Shown here: piece by piece, positions 33,345 through 45,400 of the stretch
Layout: each line of letters begins with the position of its first letter
Numbering within the stretch: the first letter of the stretch is position 1
Assembly: GCA_037577475.1 (NCBI GenBank)
Contig: CM075186.1
Coordinates: 29,205,334-29,269,333, forward strand
Direction: 5' to 3'
Origin: Chaunax sp. Z400
Lineage: Eukaryota > Chordata > Actinopteri > Lophiiformes > Chaunacidae
Length of the DNA stretch: 64,000 nt
Notes under the pieces: model-generated
What the model was told of the DNA's origin: nothing
What the model saw: the letters and a program-made list of their open reading frames with translations, nothing else
The model's database searches: none
Position numbers and translations under genes: made by a program

Positions 33345-34490
33345 TTACATTGTTGTATGTTTGGAATTTCTTTAGCATTTAGCATTGAGTCAATTCAGGA
33401 AAAAAAAGTGTTTTGTCAATTGTACTCCATTAAACATCATAGCTTATTTAAAAAATTTTAAAGGAGAAGGCTACATACACCTTGATTATTCCTGCTGATT
33501 AATTGCTTATAGGTCTGTCTGCAATATGAATAGGAAATTAGAATAAACACAATCACACTTTAAGTTTGGGGTAATTTCTGCTCCGTTTCAGATTTCATAA
33601 TGAGTGTTTATTGCGCAGCGCTGAAGTGCGGTCACATGACCTTAGAGTGGAGAAGAGATGACAAGTCATCTGGCCATAAATCCCACAATTCTGACTCCAC
33701 ATCCATAATTTTTACATCAAAACGTAGGAAAAATTTGTGCTAGTTCATTTAATACCAGAATGGAACCAAACAACCTTATCGTTGGGGTGCAGAGGACCTA
33801 GAATGCCAGGTGGTCCACCAAACTGCTCCATTGACTTCCATTGTAAACTTGAGTGATGAGTTTCATAAAATCTCAGAATCTCCAGGCTTTTTAACTCACT
33901 CTTAAGGTAATATTTCTTAACTTAATCTGGACAAATTATATACCTATTTTTTCAGCAACTTCTTGGGATCGCCATCGTGTCTTTGTTTCAGTGATACGAC
34001 CTACGTTTTCAGCCATAGCCTCAGTTGTTCGGAGGTTGGTTGTTGGTCAATTTACTGTGTGTCTGCTGTAGCTCTTAGCTAACTGTTAAACTGCAGGTGT
34101 TCAGTGACACAGCTGGGTCTCATGACATCATGAGTCTATTTTTAGAACATGCAGTAAAGGCAGAGCCAAAGACATCTAGTTGACAATATCCCACACAAGT
34201 GATGAGTTTGTACTGGTTGAGGGATAATTAATAATTAATAGTTAACTTGGAAACTACCAATCAAACACTCATGGACCAGGAAGGTCTTCTGTCTGTCTGT
34301 CAGTCTCCATATAGAGGTATCTGGGTACACAGCATCAGGTGTAACACGATACCTACTAGTTTCCACAAACGGATGAGAAAAGATGAAGCTGAGCGCTGAA
34401 AACAACAGTTTTTAATGCGAAAAATAAAAGGCTAAATAAATTACATTACACACACATTACACACATTACACACACATTACACACATTACA
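33345..34490. other. No gene recognised
   Basis: AT-rich upstream region. 34440-34490 has a short tacacacat/acattacac repeat. Confidence 0.5.
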
Positions 34491-34494
34491 CATC

Positions 34495-35823
34495 AGTTGG
34501 GAGGCTCTGTATTATTTACAGATTCACGTTCCTTTTCACCGCTACTATAAAAGGTACATGCAACATGGGAGTGACTTTGGGGCCTCAGCCTCAGTCTGGA
34601 GAGGGTCCCGGTACTGTGGAAGACTTCCTGTGTGGTACCTGTACCAAAAACTGCGTTCCCCAGGGAGCCCAACCACTTCAGACCTATTGTCTTGACCTCC
34701 CACCTGATGAAGACCACGGAGAGAGTTCTTCTTCTTCTCAACCACCTGCGTTCCCCTGGTGAGCTCCCAGCAGGATCCTCTTCAGCCAGGCTTTGGAGTG
34801 GATGACACAGTCATATCCCTGCTACACAGATCCCTCTCACACCTGGAGAGTCCTGGAAGCACTGTGAGGGTTATGTTCTTTTTTACTTCTCCAGTTCTTT
34901 CAACACAATCCAGCCTTCACTGCTGAGAGGGAAGCTGGAAGGGGCAGGAGTTGACCACAACCTGACTGCATGGACCATCAGTCTATCATGACTGACAGAC
35001 CACAGTACGTGAGGCTGAAGGGCTGTGTGTCTGATGTGGTGGCCTGCAGCACAGGAGCTCCACAGGGAACAGTGCTCTCCCCTTTCTTAATTACATTATA
35101 CACATCAGACTTCAGACACAACACAGGTCGCTAACATCTCCAGAAGTTCTCCGATGATTCAGCCATTGTCGGATACAGATCAGAGGGGAACGATCTGGAG
35201 GACAGGAACACCATCGCAGACTTTGTGGACTGGTGTGGGATCAATCATCTCCGGATTAACGCCACCAAAACAAAGGAGCTGGTGGTTGATCTCCGCAGGA
35301 GGACCTCCCTCTGTACACTGGTGAACATCCGGGGTTTGGACATTGAACAGGTGAACTCATACAAATAACTGGGTGTTCACCTCAACAATAAACTGGACTG
35401 GTGGGACAACACAGATGTCCTGTACAAGGAGGGCCAAGGTCGTCACCATCAGGAGACTGAGGTCCTTCAGAGTGTGCAGGACTCTGTTAAAAACATTCTA
35501 TGACACTGTGGTAGCATCATGGATCGTCTGCGCTGTGGTCTGCTGGGGTGGAGGAAGCACAGAGGGCCAGTTCTGTCATGGAGGAGGTGGGTGAGAGGAG
35601 GATGTTAACCAAGCTGACATCCATCCTGGACAACACCTCTCACCCCCTACATGAGACTGTGGGAGCTTTGAGCAGCTCCTTCAGCAGCAGACTGCTACAC
35701 CCACAGTGTAAGACAGAGCTACAGCAGCTCCTTTGTCCCGACTGCAGTCAGACTCTACAACAAATCAATCTGAGCTGTGTTGTGTCAGAAAACCATAGAA
35801 CTCTTCATTCATTCATGTATCCA
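34495..35823 (+). pseudogene. LINE reverse transcriptase (Rex1/CR1-like), broken
   Basis: A longer copy of the LINE at 9143. Read in shifting frames: VPVPKTAFPREPNHFRPIVL (~34640-34695, the RT fingers), a degenerate D-F-S-S-A-F-N-T-I-Q block (~34890), YVRLKGCVSDVV and STGAPQGTVLSPF (~35050-35085), then KFSDDSAIVGY (~35150). The C-terminal region follows to ~35790. Multiple stops and frameshifts; no endonuclease domain upstream, so 5' truncated. The 3' part lies within the duplicated block. Confidence 0.78.
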
Positions 35824-36853
35824 TAAAGTCTCTATCATCTGTCTGTCTATCTATCCATCTATCCATCCATCCATCCAGGGATGTGGGTTCTAGTGTGACC
35901 TTCGGTGGCAGTGATTGTTTTATAGATCCTTTTAAATCATGTTGCCAGATGTTTAGTGTGACATAGAATCTGTAAATATAAAAGTACCATATCTGATAAT
36001 CCTGATGTTTAAATTTAAAGGGTTCACAATAAACCTGCTTCTGTGAGAAATCTAAGGCCCCGTTTACACGACAACGATTTAGCTGAAAACGGAAGTTTTT
36101 CTTTGCGTGTTTAAAACCTTCTGCTTTCTCACAGCATCGTTTCTGAAATGATCCTCGTATTCATGGATCCACAAACATGACTGAAAACTCTGCAGTCTGT
36201 ATGTCAAGGCTGTAGCCTTTCTAAATGAACCTCAGAATAAGATCACAGAGGTGGTTCAGCAGATCTACATTAGAGGAGCGTTAATAAACTCAACAGTCTG
36301 AACCGGACAGTCTGTTGTTGTTCTGGCCATAGTAGGCTGTTTACTATCTGTGAACGGGACAAAGGCTGGCAGGAACCATAACAGGCATTTTTATTGTATT
36401 TATTCTTTATTTAACCAGGAAAAAACAACCCATTGAGATCAAGGATCTCTTTCACAACTGTTCCCTGGCCAAGAAGGCAGCAGCAAAGGTCAGGCATGCA
36501 TGAAGCGGGGCTGTGTCGTCATCGTTTTAGTGGGAGTTGTGTTTCGCCAGTTTACACGACAACAGTACAGTGGTGTTTTGAAAAGTCTCCACTGTGGAGC
36601 CCTGTGGAGTCTGTTTTCAGTCCACAAAAACGCTGTTCTCGTATAAATGGATGACCAAAATGCAACAAACATTCTGTTTTTGGGTGAAACGGTCATTGTG
36701 TAAACGGGCCTTAACAATAATATTGCTGACCTGCTGATTCAGTTAGGTGTCAAATGTGACACATATTCAAATGTTGCTGAGCTAGGTCCTGAAGAAAACT
36801 ACCATTAGTGAAATATTATTGTTATATATATGTTATTCTTGTATAACTATTTA
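35043..36853. repeat. 1.8-kb block, partner of 9143-10705
   Basis: Same order as the partner: LINE 3' end, ATCC tail, MITE, ~130 bp of extra sequence. Only scattered single-base differences were seen apart from ~245 bp (36190-36434) present here only. Right edge near tgtataactattta at 36840-36853. Confidence 0.85.
36053..36713. mobile_element. DNA transposon (MITE), longer copy
   Basis: Terminal inverted repeats AAGGCCCCGTTTACAC / GTGTAAACGGGCCTT as at 10153-10571, but with the ~245-bp interior. That interior contains tttattctttatttaacc and cattgagatcaaggatctct, a text common in fish repeats. No transposase. Confidence 0.7.
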
Positions 36854-36961
36854 GCAACACAGCACAGTGGTAAACATGACCCTGTCCAACTTTATGGAAA
36901 CGTGGTGCTGACATCAAATTCTACATGAGGACATCATTTTCTCTGACCTCATATCCTGTGT

Positions 36962-37352
36962 AGGATCGGGGGGGGGGGGGGGGGGGGGGCTGGAGCCTAT
37001 CCCAGCTGACTTTAGGCGGGAGGCGGGGTTCACCTGGACAAGTCATCAGTTCATCACAGGAACACATAGACGGACAAACAACCATTCACACCTACAGTCA
37101 ATTTAGAGTCACCAGTTCACCTCTACTGCATGTTTTCTGGTGGTGGGAGGAAGCTGGAGAACCTGGAGAGAATCCACACAGACACGGGGAGAACATGGAG
37201 AACCCACACAGACACGGGGAGAACATGGAGAACCCACACAGACAGGGGGAGAACAGAACATGTAAACTCCACACAGAAAGGATCCTCAGGGGGATTTGAG
37301 CCCTTCTTGCTGTGAGGCCACTGTGCTTACCCACTGCACCACCACACCATCC
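36962..37352 (+). repeat. Dispersed fish repeat (gctggagcctatcccagctg family)
   Basis: Contains ctggagcctatcccagctga, gtcatcagttcatcacagg, aacaaccattcacacctaca, gaacatgtaaactccacaca and the ending ccactgcaccaccacacc, an order seen in very many teleost loci. A poly-G run (36968-36989) sits at its 5' edge. A 30-bp piece (acacggggagaacatggaga…) is tripled at 37182-37255. Confidence 0.65.
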
Positions 37353-37364
37353 CTAAATGAGGAT

Positions 37365-37525
37365 ATTATTTTCAAAAACAATGAAATATTTGTATTTGAA
37401 CATTTGAAATGTTGTCTTTGTGTTATCTTCAGTTACATATGGGGTTTCACTGCTTTGCAAATCACTGCATACTGTTTTTATTTACATTTTATACAGCATC
37501 CCAACTTTTTTAGAAACGGGTTTGA
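37365..37525 (+). repeat. Dispersed repeat fragment ending cccaactttttt
   Basis: Text ttgcaaatcactgcatactg, tttttatttacattttatac and agcatcccaactttttt is the recurring end of a widespread teleost repeat; the same ending occurs at ~11530-11560. Confidence 0.55.
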
Positions 37526-40192
37526 AAAAGACATCATTTAGGGGCAAAGCACTTATGGAAATAACAAAATAAAGAGAAGCGTAAAACCATAAAAGGCCTT
37601 GCTGCTTTTTTTCTTGTCTGAGATCTGATATATTCAAAAAGACACTGAGGCATAAAACAGAAATGTTCCTCAGCCTGAATTCAACAACTTCACAGACTTT
37701 AAAAAGTGAGTCAATGTTTATTTTCAATTGTAAAAACCAACAGTATCTAAAAACAATTTCCACAAAGATGTTTCAAAAATGTTGAGTCATTTCAAAAACA
37801 CACACCTTTTGAGTATTTTGGATCATTGAAAGCAAAATAAACTTCTACACTCTCGTCTGCATTCTCCTCACAGCAGGTATTTTAACAGCTGAGCAGGGGA
37901 TAAGTGTAAGAGACCCACAACACCAGCACATAATCCACCTAACACAGACATAAGACCTGATGTCAGCTGTGATGCATTTGTGTTCCCCCAAAATCTTGGT
38001 CATTCATTTTTCTGCCATTTTGTTCTTATTGTGACAGCTTGTTTTATACTTACAATGTAATATGTAATAAACACTGCAAATGAAGACATGGATAATAAAT
38101 ATAAAAATGCATAGTTTGGCAGTTTCTGCAGGACACAGTGTGCCCAACACTTTTCTGTGCTTCTCACATTGTCCTATGAACAGCATCTTGTCTAAAATAC
38201 ATGGACTTTCTCATGACTAATACTAAGAGCCTCGTGCCACTGCTCTAGGGATACTTTTTCTGATCCACGTTTCTTCAATACTAAAACACGCTTCTGGAAA
38301 TACAAAGGGGAAAATGTTTAACTGGAGATGTTAAACTGACATATGGAGTTTAATCAAAGCTACAGATCCTGCTCTCAAATATTAACCCTGATGCTTTATG
38401 TTGTCAGAAAGGATATGTTGTGTAAATTTAGCCTTAAAGCTCAGCAAAGGTCTATCAACACTTACTCTGGCATTCAGTAATATCACATTACAAAGGGGCG
38501 TGTCTACTGAGGCTTTACCAGGCACCACCAGAGATCTGTTCCTGCATCTGAACATGACACAAACACGAAGCAAATAAAACCTGGAATACAAATATTACCA
38601 TTATTCCACTGAGAACAGACATTATCAGTGGCCTAAAAGTACCACATTAAAAAAAAAAAGGTTTCCAATTAAAAATGCTGATGAGCCACCAGTAACTGTA
38701 TTCCCATAGGGACAATATCCCCTGGATTTGGTCTCACAGGAAAATAAAGTCCTGGTTTCATTTGTTTTGTTGTATATTTGAGGGAAATCACAGAAGTAAA
38801 GAACATGTGGTGTCATTTACATCTTTACATTGGAAGGGTTCATTAGTGAATCTTATTACACACATTTAAATCATATGTTTCTGTGAGCGAACAACAAAAC
38901 CATCCATCCTTCAGGTTCATCAAAGTGTCTGTTTGAGCAGTGTCACATTATTTAGGGTATCAGATGGAGAATAATTGTCTCTTTGCATGTAGAGACCTGG
39001 GTGCTGTGCTGTTGACTTATTCACATGAAGTCTGTAAGGATTGTTCCTGTGTGGAGTTCCAGCCTCAGAACTCCAGCCAGCTTCTGACTGAAGGGTGCAC
39101 TTTCAGGGATTCTCCTCCAGCTGGACACTGTTTTCTCAATGGATACCATGAGCAGAAAAACAGAACAGTAGAGAGAAGAAAGAGAGAGAAAGATGAGAGA
39201 TTAGTGTTAATCAAAGAATAATGGATAAATTGTCATAATCAATCTCTCTAATCAGTCCTGTATGGAGAAATTCTGTCACACCTAATATTTAAAAGCCAAA
39301 CTCCAATCATAGCTGTGGATGTGGTGAACACAACAGATTAAAGGTAGGCTCCCAAACACAGGCTTAGGAATAACAAGCTTGGATCCTTTTTGGTTCCAGT
39401 TCTAGATGGTTCTCGATTCTGCCTTTTTTGGGGGGGGGGGGGGGGGGGGGGCACTTATTTTACAGAAGAAAAATGTATTTAAATAAAAACCTTCATACAA
39501 GCCATTCTGTATAAAGAATCAATTATTCATTTTAAGTGCTTGTCTATAAATGTTCTATATTTATGACAAATAAATAATAATTGATTTCATGTAATAAATA
39601 AATAAATAAGTTGTTAAAATTAAGAAGAAATTGGTAAGGTTAAACTGCGATAAGGAACAAATGCATCTCCTTAGTAAATGGGACTCCTTAGTGGGAGAGA
39701 CATGCCGAGGCTGGAGAAAGGAGATCTCTCTTATAAAGCTCTACTATTAGATATTCATGTTATAAAAGTCATCCTCTGAAGCTGAAGCAGACAAAGAAAG
39801 AAACAAAGAAAACTTTCTAAGGACTTTCTTAAGAACCTCTTTTCATGACAAGCAGATAACGAGGTAATTCACCTGTAGGATGCCTTTTCTTCTATGTTAG
39901 CGCTACGTGCTATTTTGTATTCCTATTTGTTTTCACGTCATGTATTCATTTATATGTACTATGAAAAAATATCTTTCAGTATTTGCATTTTACACAGTTT
40001 GGGTCAAGTAGAAGCTGTTTGCTGTGTCGCTGTTGAGAATAAGACAAACATTATTTAACTTTCACTGAGCCAATTGTGACGAGGTGCTGCAGGCTGTCGG
40101 TTGACTTCTGGACATACAGTATGTGTAAATTCTACTGATCTCTTAGAGTCAGTCCTTCAGATGTACCTGGATTGTCTCTTGGTGTTTCCCAG
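37526..40192. other. Intergenic or 3'-UTR region, no gene supported
   Basis: Short frames only. Includes a poly-A run at 38649-38659 and a 22-bp poly-G at 39430-39451. Part may be the 3' UTR of the kelch gene on the minus strand. Confidence 0.45.
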
Positions 40193-40579
40193 TTAGGCAG
40201 GTAGGTGTTTCCATGTGCTGACAAAGGCGGTTGGAATCAGTGAATAAGGCACAGCGGTGATGGAATTCCAACAATCTGATGTGGGGTCGTAACAGTCCAG
40301 CGTTTTACACCGCTGCGTCCCAAAATATCCTCCTACTACATACAGCTTATTTCCTGAGGCGACAGCATGGCAGCTCATCCGTTTGGACGTCATGTCACCA
40401 ACTCGAGTCCACTGATTGGTTTCACAGTCAAAGCGATAAGCAGAGGCAGCAGTGAATTCAGTGTCACCACCCATGATGAAGATCTGGCTCCCTAAGACAG
40501 CAGCAGCTGTGTAGCGCCAGGGCTGGGGGCATTCAGCTGCAATATTCCAGCGGTTCCCCACAGGGTCGTAGCATTGGAC
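40193..40579 (-). CDS. ENC-type kelch gene, last coding exon
   Basis: Acceptor ttgtgttgtag/GTCC; runs VQCYDPVGNRW to the stop at 40193-40195. Covers the last two kelch repeats and the conserved C-terminal tail. Confidence 0.87.
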   Translation of the reverse strand, partial: VQCYDPVGNRWNIAAECPQPWRYTAAAVLGSQIFIMGGDTEFTAASAYRFDCETNQWTRVGDMTSKRMSCHAVASGNKLYVVGGYFGTQRCKTLDCYDPTSDCWNSITAVPYSLIPTAFVSTWKHLPA

Positions 40580-42357
40580 CTACAACACAAACAGTTTATA
40601 GTACTGACCTTTAGAAGATGTTACACACAGCCATGAGTCTGTGCTAATACAGAGCCTTTATTTTAGTCAGTATCAAGGTAGTACAGTATAACAGGCTATT
40701 TAAACATTTTAAAGATCTGATTTTCTAAACTGTCAACATACTCTCCCTTTTCTTTCAAACTAATACAAATTACAAAGCACATGCCCCCAAATGACAGGAA
40801 CAAAAGAAAATGTGGGATGAACACAGATCTTGTCTACGACGCCTCTGGGATGAATATTTAACACTGCTTAGCAAATGTTAACAGCAGGGCCTGTTAGAAT
40901 TTCTACCACTGGCTCCTCAAACATCCAAATATGAAAACTAACTAACTATTGATGGGGACAAAACATAGTTTTTGACATATAAGCTGTCAACAACAAATTC
41001 ATGTTGAAATTGTCCAGAGAGTAAATTAAATGTTAGCTGTGAGCAGCTAATAGCTAATGGAGCTATTAGCTAGCTAGCTAATGGAGCTATAAGAGGTGAG
41101 TCAGAAAACATCAATGGAGTTTATTAGCTACATGATTTGATTCACTGCATATTTAACACACAGCTTTGCATCTCATACAAGCTACAGACCTGCTAACCTT
41201 GGGGAAAGGTTATCTGTCTGTCCATCTATCTATCTATCTGTCTGTCTGTCATCTACCTATTATCTATCTGTCTGTCTGTCATCTACCTATTATCTATCTG
41301 TCTGTCTGTCTGTCTGTCATCTATCTATTATCTATCTGTCTGTCTGTCTGTCATCTACCTATTATCTATCTGTCTGTCTGTCATCTACCTATTATCTATC
41401 TGTCTGTCTGTCATCTATCTATTATCTATCTGTCTGTCTGTCTGTCATCTATCTATTATCTATCTGTCTGTCTGTCTGTCATCTATCTATTATCTATCTA
41501 TCTGTCTGTCTGTCTGTCTGTCATCTATCTATTATCTATCTGTCTGTCTGTCTGTCTGTCTCTCTATCTATTATCTATCTGTCTGTCTGTCTGTCTGTCA
41601 TCTATCTATTATCTATCTGTCTGTCTGTCTGTCATCTATCTATTATCTATCTGTCTGTCTGTCTGTCATCTATCTATTATCTATCTATCTGTCTGTCTGT
41701 CTGTCTGTCATCTATCTATTTTCTATCTGTCTGTCTGTCTGTCATCTATCTATTATCTATCTGTCTGTCTGTCTGTCTGTCTCTCTATCTATTATCTATC
41801 TGTCTGTCTGTCTGTCTGTCATCTATCTATTATCTATCTATCTGTCTGTCTGTCTGTCATCTATCTATTATCTATCTGTCTGTCTGTCTGTCTGTCATCT
41901 ATCTATTATCTATCTGTCTGTCTGTCTGTCTGTCATCTACCTATTTTCTATCTGTCTGTCTGTCTGTCATCTATCTATTATCTATCTGTCTGTCTGTCTG
42001 TCTGTCTCTCTATCTATTATCTATCTGTCTGTCTGTCTGTCATCTACCTATTATCTATCTGTCTGTCTGTCTGTCATCTATCTATTATCTATCTGTCTGT
42101 CTGTCTGTCTGTCTCTCTATCTATTATCTATCTGTCTGTCTGTCATCTATCTATTATCTATCTATCTATCTGTCTGTCTGTCATCTACCTATTATCTATC
42201 TGTCTGTCTGTCTGTCATCTATCTATTATCTATCTGTCTGTCTGTCTGTCTGTCTCTCTATCTATTATCTATCTGTCTGTCTGTCATCTATCTATTATCT
42301 ATCTATCTGTCTGTCTGTCATCTATCTATTATCTATCTGTCTGTCTGTCTGTCTGTC

Positions 42358-42388
<31 letters not shown>

Positions 42389-42418
42389 GTCTGTCTGTCT
42401 GTCTGTCATCTATCTATT

Positions 42419-42449
<31 letters not shown>

Positions 42450-45400
42450 GTCTGTCTGTCTGTCTGTCATCTATCTATTATCTGTCTATCTATTATCTAT
42501 CTGTCTGTCTGTCTGTCTGTCATCTATCTATTATCTATCTATCTATGTCTATCTACCTGTCTGTCTGTCTGTCTGTCATCTATCTATTATCTATCTATCT
42601 ATTATCTACCTGTCTGTCTGTCTGTCTGTCATCTATCTATTATCTGTCTATCTATTATCTATCTATCTATTATCTATCTATCTATTATCTACCTGTCTGT
42701 CTGTCATCTATCTATTATCTATCTATCTATGTCTATCTACCTGTCTGTCTGTCATCTATCTATTATCTATCTATCTATCCATCTGTCTGTCTGTCTATCT
42801 ATTATCTATCTATCTATTATCTATCTATCTATTATCTATCTATCTATTATCTATCTATCTATTATCTATCTATCTATTATCTATCTGTCCGTCTGAACTC
42901 ATGTTGTGATCTATCCGTTTTGTGTTGTCCAGAGTGATGAATCAAATCAGCATACTTCTGTGTCAAAATGCGTACCTGCTACACAAAATGCATACAGCTT
43001 GGTAGGTCTGCATGCTACAATGAGTTCTATCACCAACAGCTCAAGTGTTACTGTTTTAAAACACATATCATTATATACATGTACCCTCGTGAACTGTCAG
43101 AAAGGTACGAAGGAATAGAAAAAAAGATACGGCCTACGCCTAATTCAGTGTGAATCTTACAATAATAATCATGTGAACAAACAAAAAAAGAACATTTCAT
43201 TATAAATTGTTCATCAGTAGTTTGTTCTTCAGTTAGAAAGAAACTAAACTGTGGAATGAGGAGCTGCCTTATAAGGATTTGTAGGGAAGGTAAATGTGAG
43301 TCCACCAACCTTGGAAGCCTTGTCTCTGTGTATGGTGGCCCCTCCAAAAACAAACAGCTTTAGTTTGGCACTGACGACGGCTGCATTACTGACTCCATCT
43401 CTAAGAGGGGCCATCATAGTCCATTTGTTACTGAAAGGGTCATACCGCTCCACCTAGACGGAATCACACAGTAACACGTCATGTTGCATATGTCTTTGAG
43501 GCTGAGGCAAAAATACAGTTTCCCCTAACATTATACAGGCCTGGTGGGCCGCTAGGCCAACAACACCCCCGCCAGGACAACAACAGGATAAAAAATATTC
43601 ATTTTATTTTGTGTTTGGGCGTTTTGCCTCTGTGCTGTTCTGAAAAGCGCTGCATTGGGGTGGGTGGAGTGAATGATCTTGTCCTTACTCGTTGTGGTTC
43701 TCTGGTTATGTCATCAAACCAGACAGGAAGCTGAATCCACCCTAACGTGACACAGTAACTACAGAAGTTAACTGGTAGTGCTACTGCTGGTAGTTTAATG
43801 ACCTTCTTCTCCAGACATCAGCTGACTAACAGCTCCTGTGTGGTCCTGATGTTAAACAGCAGCCGTCTGTCATGATGCAGCTGGTTAACATGAGTTAATT
43901 AAAGAGCTCGTTAGCTAACATTCATTCATCTGATGTCAGACTGGTGAACTTAAAAAAAAACATGTTTTTAAAAGGGTTTAAAAACATGTTTTTAAAAGGG
44001 TTTAAAAACATGTTAAAATGAGGTCATCATATTTATTTGTATTTTTATTGTGGGATGAACATTTAAATCTAAATATAAACTGACCCTGTTTACTGTCTGC
44101 ACTGATACAGACTCACATGTAAAGAAGCAGCAGTCAGAGCTCAGGTTTGATAAAAGAAGAGAAACAGAACATGATGAGAGGAAGAGGAGGTGATGAAGAT
44201 GATGAGAGAGGAAGAGGAGGTGATGAAGATGATGAGAGAGGAAGAGCAGGTGATGAAGATGATGAGAGAGGAAGAGCAGGTGATGAAGATGATGAGAAAG
44301 GAAGAGGAGGTGATGAAGATGATGAGAGAGGAAGAGGAGGTGATGAAGATGATGAGAGGAAGAGCAGGTGATGAAGATGATGAGAGAGGAAGAGGAGGTG
44401 ATGAAGATGATGAGAGAGGAAGAGCAGGTGATGAAGATGATGAGAGGAAGAGCAGGTGATGAAGATGATGAGAGAGGAAGAGGAGGTGATGAAGATGATG
44501 AGAGAGGAAGAGGAGGTGATGAAGATGATGAGAGGAAGAGCAGGTGATGAAGATGATGAGAGACGAAGAGCAGGTGATGAAGATGATGAGAGGAAGAGCA
44601 GGTGATGAAGATGATGAGAGAGGAAGAGCAGGTGATGAAGATGATGAGAGAGGAAGAGCAGGTGATGCAGATGATGAGAGAGGAAGAGCAGGTGATGCAG
44701 ATGATGAGAGAGGAAGAGCAGGTGATGAAGATGATGAGAGAGGAAGAGCAGGTGATGAAGATGATGAGAGAGGAAGAGCAGGTGATGAAGATGATGAGAG
44801 AGGAAGAGCAGGTGATGCAGATGATGAGAGAGGAAGAGCAGGTGATGCAGATGATGAGAGAGGAAGAGCAGGTGATGCAGATGATGAGAGAGGAAGAGGA
44901 GGTGATGAAGATGATGAGAGGAAGAGCAGGTGATGAAGATGATGAGAGAGGAAGAGGAGGTGATGAAGATGATGAGAGAGGAAGAGCAGGTGATGCAGAT
45001 GATGAGAGAGGAAGAGCAGGTGATGAAGATGATGAGAGAGGAAGAGCAGGTGATGAAGATGATGAGAGAGGAAGAGCAGGTGATGAAGATGATGAGAGAG
45101 GAAGAGGAGGTGATGAAGATGATGAGAGAGGAAGAGCAGGTGATGAAGATGATGAGGGGAAGAGCAGGTGATGAAGATGATGAGAGAGGAAGAGCAGGTG
45201 ATGAAGATGATGAGAGGAAGAGCAGGTGATGAAGATGATGAGAGGAAGAGCAGGTGATGAAGATGATGAGAGGAAGAGCAGGTGATGAAGATGATGAGAG
45301 AGGAAGAGCAGGTGATGAAGATGATGAGGGGAAGAGCAGGTGATGAAGATGATGAGAGAGGAAGAGCAGGTGATGAAGATGATGAGAGGAAGAGCAGGTG

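Noticed and set aside
38940..39221. 93-codon frame as a possible small gene
   Set aside because: No domain, no splice or promoter support, low-complexity basic C-terminus; judged a chance frame.
39430..39451. Poly-G run (also 36968-36989 and poly-C 24985-25008) as a possible G-quadruplex signal
   Set aside because: Uniform homopolymers of 22-24 bp may be real but are also common assembly or sequencing errors; no supporting context.
41166..42896. 576-codon open frame (Leu/Ser/Cys/Ile/Tyr only)
   Set aside because: It is a TCTA/TCTG tetranucleotide array read in stop-free phases; no complex sequence or start context.
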